From: Verrucomicrobiota bacterium
GTDB lineage: Bacteria; Verrucomicrobiota; Verrucomicrobiia; Opitutales; UBA953
NCBI GenBank assembly: GCA_030831965.1
Contig: JAURJZ010000087.1
Location: 1-37,707, forward strand
DNA length: 37,707 bases
Reading direction: 5' to 3'
The notes below the pieces were generated by a model, which was not told where the DNA came from, searched no databases, and worked only from the letters and a program-made list of their open reading frames with translations. The translations under genes and the position numbers were made by a program. Each line of letters starts with the position of its first letter. Position 1 is the stretch's first letter. Positions 7,097 through 14,632 of the stretch are shown piece by piece.

Positions 7097-8356
7097 GGCC
7101 TTGCCGGGGACCGGGGGTTTCTCCTCGGGCAGCGTGACCGCGCCCTTCTCGAAGTCCTCGGCGCTCGGCTTGCAGGCCAGGCCGTAGTAGGGCGACTTCT
7201 CGTTCTTCAGCAGGTCGTCCCAGCGGACGATGTCCCCGGTGTAGGCGGAGATGCGGGCCATGATGGCGGCGAGGGTCGACTCGGTCACGGCCTGGGTCTC
7301 GTTGAGGGGCTTGCCCGCGAGGACCGACTTGATGAGGGCGACGTGCTCCTGGACGTAGGGGTTGTCGGACTCGAGCTTGACCTCGGGCACGTCGACCTTG
7401 GTCCCGGCGACGCGTCCGCCGCCGAAGGCCTCGCCGGTGGCGCCGGTGAACTGCTCGCCGACCCGGCTCCAGGTCCCGGTGATCTGCCGGCACTGGCTGT
7501 GGATGTGCACGCCCTGCCCGAAGTCGAAGTCGACGCTGAAGAAGTCGAACATGTTGCCGGTCTCGCGCCGGGCGCGGGCGCCGTAGCCGACGGCCGAGAT
7601 GGGCGGGCGCCCGATGAACCAGAGGGCCACGTCGATGTTGTGCACGTGCTGCTCGACGATGTGGTCGCCGGAGATCTCGGTGAAGTTCAGCCAGTTGCGG
7701 GCGAGGTACGAGGCGTCCGACTCCCCTTGGTTGCGGCGCTTGATCCAAGGCACGGTGCCGTTCCAGTGCACGGTGCCGCCGCGGATCGGCCCGATGGCGC
7801 CGGCGTCGATGCGGGCCTTGTTCAGCAGGTAGGCGGCCTGGTGGCGACGCTGGGTGCCGGCGACCACGCCCAGGCCCTTCGCCTTGGCCTTCTCGCCGCT
7901 CGCCAGCATGGCGCGGGCGCCGACGGGGTCGACGCAGACGGGCTTCTCGATGAAGCAGTGCTTGCCCGCCTCGACCGCCGCCGCGAAGTGAAGGGGGCGG
8001 AAGGCCGGCGGGGTCGCCATGACGACGAAGTCGCAGCCGCTGGCGATCACCTTGCGGTAATTGTCGAAGCCGCCGAAGGCCCGGTCGGCCGGCAGGCCCA
8101 GGCCCTGGGCGGTGCGCTTGGCCGCGTCCTCGAAGGCGTCGCCCACCGCGGTCACCTCGACGGGGATGCCGAGGATCTTGGCCGCGGCCTGGAAGTCGCG
8201 GATGGCCCCGTTGCCCCGGCCGCCGCAGCCGACGAGCCCGACCTTCAGGGTGGCGGGGCGCTTGCCCGCCTCGAGGCCGAGGGCGGGGGCGGCGGCGAGG
8301 GCGGCGCCGGCGAGCGCGGCGGTGGCGAGGAACTGGCGGCGGGGTTGGGTTTCCAT
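7094..8356 (-). CDS. Tat-exported Gfo/Idh/MocA family oxidoreductase
   Basis: The 420-residue product begins with a twin-arginine signal (RRQFLATAALAGAALAAAPA), so it is exported folded, probably with its nucleotide bound, as known for Zymomonas glucose-fructose oxidoreductase. The Rossmann motif is VGLVGCGGRGNGAI (about 39-52) and the catalytic-lysine motif is EKPVCVDPVGAR (about 137-148). The C-terminal half carries DHIVEQHVHNIDVALWF, the conserved helix with the substrate-contacting His. It would oxidise or reduce a sugar or sugar derivative in the periplasm. The gene follows the kelch gene on the same strand after 63 bases, suggesting one transcript. The stop is embedded in the palindrome with the convergent DUF4254 gene. 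Confidence 0.88.
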   Translation of the reverse strand: METQPRRQFLATAALAGAALAAAPALGLEAGKRPATLKVGLVGCGGRGNGAIRDFQAAAKILGIPVEVTAVGDAFEDAAKRTAQGLGLPADRAFGGFDNYRKVIASGCDFVVMATPPAFRPLHFAAAVEAGKHCFIEKPVCVDPVGARAMLASGEKAKAKGLGVVAGTQRRHQAAYLLNKARIDAGAIGPIRGGTVHWNGTVPWIKRRNQGESDASYLARNWLNFTEISGDHIVEQHVHNIDVALWFIGRPPISAVGYGARARRETGNMFDFFSVDFDFGQGVHIHSQCRQITGTWSRVGEQFTGATGEAFGGGRVAGTKVDVPEVKLESDNPYVQEHVALIKSVLAGKPLNETQAVTESTLAAIMARISAYTGDIVRWDDLLKNEKSPYYGLACKPSAEDFEKGAVTLPEEKPPVPGKA

Positions 8357-8419
8357 GGTTGCGAGGATTGTCCCCCGAACGATGCCGAAGGTTCCCGATT
8401 TGTCACGCCCGCCCCGCCA

Positions 8420-9601
8420 TCAGCCCTCGCCGCTCGCCCAGCGTCGCCGCAGGAGGTGCCCGCCAATGGCGACCAGGACGGCCAGGGCGGCGGCGAGGAG
8501 GGTCCATTCGGCTCCGGAGAGAGGGGGTTCCGCGCGGGTCTCCCTCAGCGCCAGCACCTGGGTGGTCCGGACGGCTGGCCGCTGCTCGCCTCCCGGAATG
8601 AGCCACGCGCCTTTCCAGTCCACCGCGGTGGTGACAACCGGGGCGCGCGCGTCCGTGGGAATCGAGGCCGCCTCCGCCCAGGTGTCGGTCGCGGTGTCGT
8701 ACCGCAGGATGTCGCGCGCGAATCCCGGATGGCTGGCGGGCGGCTGGAATCCGACCCTCGTGCCGTCGTCGCCCCCGATCACCAGGATCCGGCCGCCGTC
8801 GAGGACCGGGGCGGGCGAGGGCGCGGCCACGGCGGCGCGGGGCAGGTCGGCCAGCCGCCGCCATCCCTTTCCCGGCCGGTAGCTCCAGGCGTCCCTCAGG
8901 TAGGTTCGCGCCGGCTTGCCATCGGGGCCCGGGGCGAGCGAGGCGCCCGAGAACACGAACAGCTCGCCGTCATGCGCGGCGACAACCGGGAGGATGCGCC
9001 CCGGGGCGGGAATCGGCTCGAGGCTCTCCCAGCCGCGTCCCGGGTCGGCGAGGTCGAAAACCAGCAGCTCGGCGGACGCCTGGGTGGCGTCGGGCCGGAC
9101 CGTGCCCCCGATGACGTGGACCTTCTCGCCGATCCGCGCCGCGGCGGCGTAGGCGAGCGGGTGGGGCAGGGGGGTGAGCTCCTCGAAGGCGAGCAGCTGC
9201 TCCCTCGTGACCAGCTGCCCGCGCCGGCGCAGCAGGAAGACGTCGGCGTAATGGCGTTCCCCATCCGCTCCCCCGATGCAGAGCACGCCGCGGCCCGTGC
9301 TGGCCTGGGTGCCGTGCCCGATGGGGCGGGGCAGCCGGCCGATCCTCTCCCATTTTCCCTCCGGGTGCTGGAGGAAGCGCACCTCGTCGTGCCAGGCCTT
9401 CGCGCCTCCCTGCCAAGGGGGACCTTCGGGAAAATTCGTGCCGCCGGCGAAGACCACCCCTCCCTCGGCGATGCCCACGAAGGCGGCGGCTCGCCCGTGC
9501 TCGATCGGCATGTCCGCGAGCCGGGTCATCTCGATGGCCGCGCCGAGGCGGCCGGCGAGGAGGAAGGCGGCGAGCGTCGCCGCGCCGGTGAGCCGGGTCA
9601 T
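8420..9601 (-). CDS. NanM-like kelch-repeat mutarotase with C-terminal membrane anchor
   Basis: The 393-residue protein has a signal peptide (MTRLTGAATLAAFLLAGRLG then AA), a six-bladed kelch propeller and one C-terminal membrane span ending in RRRW. Sequence marks such as FAGGTNFPEGPPWQGG, VHVIGGTVRP, LFVFSGASLAP and ILVIGGDDGTRVG match the cyclically permuted mutarotase group related to N-acetylneuraminate epimerase (NanM). The family interconverts anomers of a sugar such as sialic acid. The ATG at 9601 was chosen because it starts the signal peptide; an upstream extension in the frame is not coding. The terminal segment (SGAEWTLLAAALAV...) resembles the first helix of sodium:solute symporters, to which such kelch domains can be fused. 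It is the first gene of a two-gene operon with the exported oxidoreductase. Confidence 0.8.
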   Translation of the reverse strand: MTRLTGAATLAAFLLAGRLGAAIEMTRLADMPIEHGRAAAFVGIAEGGVVFAGGTNFPEGPPWQGGAKAWHDEVRFLQHPEGKWERIGRLPRPIGHGTQASTGRGVLCIGGADGERHYADVFLLRRRGQLVTREQLLAFEELTPLPHPLAYAAAARIGEKVHVIGGTVRPDATQASAELLVFDLADPGRGWESLEPIPAPGRILPVVAAHDGELFVFSGASLAPGPDGKPARTYLRDAWSYRPGKGWRRLADLPRAAVAAPSPAPVLDGGRILVIGGDDGTRVGFQPPASHPGFARDILRYDTATDTWAEAASIPTDARAPVVTTAVDWKGAWLIPGGEQRPAVRTTQVLALRETRAEPPLSGAEWTLLAAALAVLVAIGGHLLRRRWASGEG

Positions 9602-9747
9602 GGCGCGAACTGTTCCGAACTCGCGGCGGCATGCAACCGGGCATTGCCGCCTCGTCGGTTGGGGGCGTGCTCGGCGCCCCATCCCAGGCCGAACCCCCTC
9701 CCCGAGGAACCCCGCCGAGGCCGGGGTGTCGCACGTGCAGCCTTCCC
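9602..9747. promoter_or_regulatory. divergent intergenic region between two exported-enzyme operons
   Basis: This 146-base region must hold the promoters of the kelch operon (-) and of the oxidoreductase-lactonase-PSCyt-DUF1501 operon (+). I see an inverted repeat accccg/cggggt at 9709-9727, about 20 bases before the plus-strand start. No confident -35/-10 pair is visible. No Shine-Dalgarno sequence precedes either start. Confidence 0.35.
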
Positions 9748-11127
9748 ATGTCCCTCCCCCTGACCCGACGAGGTTTCCTTCGGTCGGCCGGCCTTGCGGC
9801 CGCCGGCGCCGCTGTCCTCCGCCCGCTCGCCGCCTCGGCCAAGGAGCCCGGTCCCGGCGCGGGTCTCCGCGTCGCCGGCGTCGGCGTGGGGGGCATGGGC
9901 GGGGCCAACATCCGGGCCTGCGCCGCGGCTGGCGCGACCATCGGCGCGCTCTGCGATGTCGACCTCGGCCGTTGCGGCGGCCTGCTCAAGGAGTTTCCCG
10001 GCGCGCCCGCCTTCACCGACTTCCGCCAGATGCTGGAGAAGAGGGGCTCGGAGATCGACGCCGTCGTGATCGCCACGCCCGACCACACGCATGCCTGGAT
10101 CGCCATGGCCTGCATGCGCGCCGGCAAGCACGTCTACGTCCAGAAACCCATGGCCTACGACGTGGTCGAGGCCCGACGGCTGCGCGACGCCGCCCGTGAG
10201 CTGGGGGTCGCCACCCAGATGGGCAACCAGGGACACTCGGGCGAGGGCCTCAGGCTGATCGCCGAGTGGATCGGCGCCGGGCTCATCGGGGAGGTCCGCG
10301 AGGTTCACGCCTGGACAAACCGGCCCACGTGGCCCCAGGACAGCTCGATGGAGCGGCCCAAGGACGCGCCCGCCGCCCCCCCCGGCTTGGATTGGGACCT
10401 CTGGCTGGGACCCGCGCCGCTGCGCGCCTACCACCCTGCCTATCACCCGTGGAAGTGGCGGGGTTGGTGGGATTTCGGCACGGGATCGCTCGGCGACATG
10501 GGTTGCCATATCCTCGACCCGGTCGTCTTCGCCCTGCGCCTGGGCAATCCCTCGTCCGTCGAGGCCTCGGTGCCGACCTATTATGAGTCCCGCGGCGGCT
10601 TGCAGCGCTCCCTCGGCGAGTGCTACCCCCGATCGTCCATCGTGCGCTACCGTTTCCCCGCGCGCGCGGAGATGCCCCCGGTCGACCTCACCTGGTGGGA
10701 TGGCGGCCTGATGCCCGCCCGGCCGGCGGAGCTCGAGGATGACCTGCCCTTCGGCGATGGCGATGGCGGGTGCCTCTTCGTCGGCACCAAGGGCAAGCTG
10801 GTCTGCGGCTGCTACGGATCGAAGCCCCGGCTTCTCACGCGCGAGCTCCGCGAGGCGGCCAAGTCGGTCGCCCGGTCGCTGCCCCGCATCCCCGGCAACA
10901 CCGCCGGCCACGAGGCCGACTGGCTGCGGGCGTGCAAGGGCGGGGCGCCCGCGTCCTCCAGCTTCGAGGTCGCCGGCCCCCTCTCGGAGACCGTCCTCAT
11001 GGGCAACCTCGCCCTCCGTTTCCCCGGTCGTCGGCTGGCCTGGGACGGCGAGCGCATGCAGGTGACCAACGATGCCGAGGCGAATCGCCTCGTCCATCGC
11101 CCCTACCGCGAGGGCTTCCGCCTCTGA
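9748..11127 (+). CDS. Tat-exported Gfo/Idh/MocA family oxidoreductase
   Basis: The 459-residue protein starts with a twin-arginine signal (LTRRGFLRSAGLAAAGAA). The dinucleotide-binding motif is VAGVGVGGMGG (about 42-52). The usual EKP motif is QKP here (132-134), a common variant in Planctomycetes-Verrucomicrobiota members; the catalytic Lys is kept. The segment WWDFGTGSLGDMGCHILDPV is the hallmark of the long exported subfamily. It probably oxidises a sugar with tightly bound NAD(P) outside the cytoplasm. The ATG at 9748 fits the signal peptide; the frame is open further upstream but that part is not coding. It is the first gene of an operon with a lactonase 8 bases downstream, which would suit a lactone as its product; that link is inference. 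Confidence 0.88.
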   Translation: MSLPLTRRGFLRSAGLAAAGAAVLRPLAASAKEPGPGAGLRVAGVGVGGMGGANIRACAAAGATIGALCDVDLGRCGGLLKEFPGAPAFTDFRQMLEKRGSEIDAVVIATPDHTHAWIAMACMRAGKHVYVQKPMAYDVVEARRLRDAARELGVATQMGNQGHSGEGLRLIAEWIGAGLIGEVREVHAWTNRPTWPQDSSMERPKDAPAAPPGLDWDLWLGPAPLRAYHPAYHPWKWRGWWDFGTGSLGDMGCHILDPVVFALRLGNPSSVEASVPTYYESRGGLQRSLGECYPRSSIVRYRFPARAEMPPVDLTWWDGGLMPARPAELEDDLPFGDGDGGCLFVGTKGKLVCGCYGSKPRLLTRELREAAKSVARSLPRIPGNTAGHEADWLRACKGGAPASSSFEVAGPLSETVLMGNLALRFPGRRLAWDGERMQVTNDAEANRLVHRPYREGFRL

Positions 11128-11135
11128 TTCCCGCC

Positions 11136-12242
11136 ATGAATTCCCCCGCAACCCTCCTCCTCGCCCTCCTCGCCGGCTCGCTCGGCGCCGGCGAGGCCAC
11201 CTGGACCGCCTACGTCGGCACCTCCGGCCCCGGGGCCCTCGGCGTGCACGCGGTCTCCCTCGGCCGCGCCACCGGCAAGCTCGGCGAGCCTCGCCTGCTG
11301 GCCGAGGCCAAGGGCGCCTCGTGGGTGACGCCCCATCCCAACGGCCGCGTGGTTTACGCGACGGCCGAGGGCAGGGAGGGGCGGGTCCTCGCCCTCCGGC
11401 TGCTCGGCGACGGCAAGGCCGAGCTGATCAACGCCGAGTCGTCGGGCGGCGCCGGCCCCTGCCACCTGGCCGTCGACCCCAGCGGACGCGTGTTGTTGGT
11501 CGCCAATTACAGCGCGGGCTCGGTCGCCAGCCTGCCCCTCCGCCCCGACGGCTCCCTCGGCCCCGCCGCCTCCGTCATCCGCCACCAAGGCTCGGGTCCC
11601 AACGCCCAGCGGCAGAAGGGTCCCCATGCCCACGGCGTCCACCTCGACCGCGCCGGACGCGTGCACGTGCCCGACCTCGGCGCCGACCGGATCTTCGTCC
11701 ACGGCCTCGACCCCGCCACCGCCCGCCTCGCCCAGGATGCCGCCCCGGCCGCCCTCGCCGCCCCCGGCGCCGGCCCCCGCCACCTCGACTTCCATCCCTC
11801 CGGCCGGTTCGCCTATGCCTGCAACGAGCTCGACATGACCGTCACCGCCTACGCGGCGGACTCGGCCTCCGGGGCCCTCGTCGCCCTGCAGAGCCTGCCG
11901 ACGCTGCCCGCGGGGGCCTCGCCCGCGGGCGCCTCGACCGCCGAGATCCTCGTCCATCCCTCGGGGAAATTCCTCTACGTCAGCAACCGGGGGCACGACT
12001 CGCTCGCCGCCTTCGCCCTGGGCGGGGACGGTCGGATGAGCCTCCTCCAGCACCAGCCCGGGGTCCCCGCCACCCCCCGCGGCTTCGGCATCAGCCCCTG
12101 CGGCCGCTGGCTGGTCTGCGCCGGCCAGAAGTCCGGCTCGCTCCGGACATACGCCATCGGGGCCGACGGGCGGCTCGCCGACACCGGACACGAGGTGGCC
12201 ATCGCCGCCGCGGCTTGCATTCTCTTCGCTCCCGGCCAATAG
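11136..12242 (+). CDS. exported lactonase, seven-bladed beta-propeller (Pgl/YbhE type)
   Basis: The 368-residue product has a signal peptide (MNSPATLLLALLAGSLGAG then EA) and the propeller signatures of the PF10282 lactonase family: GPHAHGVHLDRAGRVHVPDL (about 167-186), GPRHLDFHPSGRFAYACNEL and LYVSNRGHDSLAAF. The conserved His, Glu (in NEL) and Arg (in NRGHDS) that line the central pocket are present. E. coli YbhE is a cytoplasmic 6-phosphogluconolactonase; an exported version cannot easily see sugar phosphates, so a free aldonolactone is more likely. The ATG at 11136 follows the upstream stop by 8 bases. The TAG stop lies next to the Shine-Dalgarno sequence of the next gene. Confidence 0.87.
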   Translation: MNSPATLLLALLAGSLGAGEATWTAYVGTSGPGALGVHAVSLGRATGKLGEPRLLAEAKGASWVTPHPNGRVVYATAEGREGRVLALRLLGDGKAELINAESSGGAGPCHLAVDPSGRVLLVANYSAGSVASLPLRPDGSLGPAASVIRHQGSGPNAQRQKGPHAHGVHLDRAGRVHVPDLGADRIFVHGLDPATARLAQDAAPAALAAPGAGPRHLDFHPSGRFAYACNELDMTVTAYAADSASGALVALQSLPTLPAGASPAGASTAEILVHPSGKFLYVSNRGHDSLAAFALGGDGRMSLLQHQPGVPATPRGFGISPCGRWLVCAGQKSGSLRTYAIGADGRLADTGHEVAIAAAACILFAPGQ

Positions 12243-12246
12243 GTGG
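12241..12246 (+). promoter_or_regulatory. Shine-Dalgarno sequence AGGTGG
   Basis: AGGTGG lies 5 bases before the ATG at 12252 and overlaps the stop codon of the lactonase gene. It decides for the ATG at 12252 over the GTG at 12243 and is one of the few clear ribosome binding sites in the window. Confidence 0.7.
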
Positions 12247-12251
12247 CTTCC

Positions 12252-14630
12252 ATGCGCGCCCATCTGCTCGTGCTCGCCCCCTTGGCGGCCGCCGCCGCCC
12301 CGGTCGACTTCGCCCACGAGGTCGTCCCCGTCCTGCGCAAGCACTGCGCCGAGTGCCACACCGGCGAGAAGAAGAAGGGCGGGCTCTCCATGAACACCCT
12401 GGCCGAGCTGCTCGAGGGAGGCGAGAACGGCCCCGTGCTCGTCCCGGGCAAGCCCGATGAGTCCAAGCTCGTGACGGTCGTGGTCGCCCCTGCCGACAGC
12501 GAGGAGCGCATGCCGCCCAAGGGCAAGGGCCTGGATGCCAGGGAGGCCGACCTCCTCCGGCGCTGGGTCGCCGAGGGCGCTCCCTGGACCCCGGGTTTCG
12601 CCTTCAAGGCCCCGGCCTACGAGCCGCCGCTGCGTCCCCGCCGGCCCGCCCTGCCCGAGGCCGTCGAAGGCCGGACCCACGCGGTCGACCGGGTGCTCGA
12701 CGCCTGGCTCCGCGCCCGCAGGCAGCCCATTCCCGCCGCGGCCGACGACTCCGCCTTCCTGCGCCGCGCCCACCTCGATCTCATCGGCGTCCTGCCCACC
12801 GCCGAGGAGGCCAGGGCCTTCCTGGCCGACGCCTCGCCCGACAAGCGCGACCGGCTGGTCCGCTCCCTGCTCGTCCGGAACGTCGACTATGCCGACCACT
12901 GGATGACCTTCTGGAACGACCTCCTGCGCAACGACTACGCGGGCACGGGTTACATCGACGGCGGCCGCCGGCAGATCACCCGTTGGCTGCATCGCTCGCT
13001 GCTTGAGAACCGCCCCTACGACCGGATGGTCCGGGAGCTCGTCAACCCCGTGCCCGGCAGCGAGGGCTTCGCGCAGGGCATCATCTGGCGCGGCAGCGTG
13101 AGCGTCGCCCAGGGCCGGGAGCTCCAGTACTCCCAGTCGGTCTCGCAGGTTCTGCTCGGCATCAACATGAAGTGCGCCTCGTGCCACGACAGCTTCACCG
13201 ACCGGTGGAAGCTGCGCGACGCCTACGGCCTCGCCGCCATCTTCGGGGAGAAGCCGCTCGAGCTCGTCCGCTGTGACGTGCCGACCGGGCGCGCGGCGGT
13301 CGCCGCCTGGCCCTTCCCCGAGCTCGGCCAGGTCGATCCCGCCGCGCCCCGCGCCGAGCGCCTTCGCCAGCTGGCCGACCTCATGGTCCACCCGGACAAC
13401 GGCCGGCTGCGCCGCACGGTCGCCAACCGCATCTGGCACCGGCTGATGGGCCGCGGCCTGGTCCATCCGGTCGACGCGATGGAGACGCCGCCCTGGAGCG
13501 AGGAGCTGCTGGACGTCCTCGCCAACCGCCTCGCCGACAACGGGCACGACCTGCGCGACCTGATCGCCTTCATCGCCACCTCCCAGGCCTACAAGTCCCG
13601 CGCGGAGGTGCTCGCCCCGTCGGCCGCCGAGGCCGCCGCGTACGTCTACCGGGGTCCGCGCGCGCGGCGGCTCACCGCCGAGCAGTTCGTCGACGCGCTC
13701 TGGCGCCTGACCGACACCGCGCCGCAGAAGTTTGACGCCGAGCTGGATCCGCCCGCCGCGGCGGCGTCCGCGCCCCGTCTCGCCGCCAAGGCCATCTGGT
13801 CCGACGACACCCCGGCGGGCGCCCTGCCCGCCGCCGGCGAGTCGCGCGTCCTCCGCCGCGTCTTCCCGCTCTCGAAGCCGCCTTCCCGCGCCCTCGCCAC
13901 CGTCACCTGCGACAACGCCTTCGAGCTGGTCGTCAACGGCCGCTCCGTCGGACGCGGCGGGGAATGGTGGGAGCCGCGCATCCTCGACCTCACCCCGCAT
14001 CTCCGGGTCGGGTCAAACGAGATCCGCCTCCTGGCCCGCAACGGGGGCGAGGGTCCCAACGCGGCCGCGGCCTGGCTCCAGGCCCACCTGCGCTTCCCGG
14101 GCGGCGAGACGATGTCCCTGGCCACCGACGCCGGCTGGGAGTGGTCACCGAGGGGCGAGCCCGGCGCCGCCTGGCGCCCGGTGCGGGTTCTCGACGACAC
14201 CGCGGTCTGGGAGCGCGGTGAGCGCGCCCTGGCCGAGCAGCTGGCGCAGCTGCAAGGCTTCCCCCGCCTCGCCGCCCGCGCCTCGCTCGTCAAGGCGGAC
14301 CTTCTCCAGCGCTCGCTGGGCCGGCCCAACCGCGAGCAGGTCGTGAGCGAGCGGCCGAACGACCTGAGCACCCTCGAGGCCATCGACCTCTCCAACGGCC
14401 CCGCGCTCGCCGGAATCCTCGCCCAGGGAGCCCGCAACCTGCTCGCCCGCGACTGGAAGTCGCCCGGCGAGATGGTCGACTGGATCTGGCTCTCCGCCCT
14501 TTGCCGGCCTCCGACCGCGACCGAGCGGCGCATCGCCATCGGGCTCCTCGGCGAGCAACCCGGCGAGCAGTCGGTCGCCGACCTCGTGTGGTCCGTCCTC
14601 ATGCTTCCCGAATTCGCAACCGTGCGCTGA
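12252..14630 (+). CDS. PSCyt1-DUF1549-DUF1553 protein, putative diheme, with inserted beta-sandwich domain
   Basis: The 792-residue protein has a short signal peptide (MRAHLLVLAPLAAAAA). The PSCyt1 cytochrome-like domain follows (about 20-112) with heme motif CAECH at 32-36. DUF1549/PSCyt2 spans about 143-330 with a second CxxCH, CASCH at 308-312. DUF1553 starts near 375 (LRRTVANRIWHRLMG) and ends with LGRPNREQVVSER and STLEAIDLSNGPALA. Between the DUF1553 halves, about 530-655 look like a galactose-binding-type beta-sandwich (CDNAFELVVNGRSVGRGGEW, LRVGSNEIRLLARN). Covalent heme is expected from the motifs but has not been shown. Such proteins are very common in Planctomycetes and Verrucomicrobiota and have no established reaction. 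The gene is third in an operon and is followed after 2 bases by a DUF1501 gene. Confidence 0.88.
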   Translation: MRAHLLVLAPLAAAAAPVDFAHEVVPVLRKHCAECHTGEKKKGGLSMNTLAELLEGGENGPVLVPGKPDESKLVTVVVAPADSEERMPPKGKGLDAREADLLRRWVAEGAPWTPGFAFKAPAYEPPLRPRRPALPEAVEGRTHAVDRVLDAWLRARRQPIPAAADDSAFLRRAHLDLIGVLPTAEEARAFLADASPDKRDRLVRSLLVRNVDYADHWMTFWNDLLRNDYAGTGYIDGGRRQITRWLHRSLLENRPYDRMVRELVNPVPGSEGFAQGIIWRGSVSVAQGRELQYSQSVSQVLLGINMKCASCHDSFTDRWKLRDAYGLAAIFGEKPLELVRCDVPTGRAAVAAWPFPELGQVDPAAPRAERLRQLADLMVHPDNGRLRRTVANRIWHRLMGRGLVHPVDAMETPPWSEELLDVLANRLADNGHDLRDLIAFIATSQAYKSRAEVLAPSAAEAAAYVYRGPRARRLTAEQFVDALWRLTDTAPQKFDAELDPPAAAASAPRLAAKAIWSDDTPAGALPAAGESRVLRRVFPLSKPPSRALATVTCDNAFELVVNGRSVGRGGEWWEPRILDLTPHLRVGSNEIRLLARNGGEGPNAAAAWLQAHLRFPGGETMSLATDAGWEWSPRGEPGAAWRPVRVLDDTAVWERGERALAEQLAQLQGFPRLAARASLVKADLLQRSLGRPNREQVVSERPNDLSTLEAIDLSNGPALAGILAQGARNLLARDWKSPGEMVDWIWLSALCRPPTATERRIAIGLLGEQPGEQSVADLVWSVLMLPEFATVR

Positions 14631-14632
14631 CC

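Noticed and set aside
8335-8420. Possible small gene between the kelch and oxidoreductase genes
   Set aside because: The 63-base gap holds no start with a coding-like frame of useful length.
7343-9763. 806-codon plus-strand frame
   Set aside because: Antisense to the exported oxidoreductase and kelch genes; the translation is repetitive Gly/Ala/Val without motifs.
11103-14000. 965-codon open frame on the minus strand
   Set aside because: Antisense shadow of the lactonase and PSCyt genes; low-complexity translation and no plausible start context.
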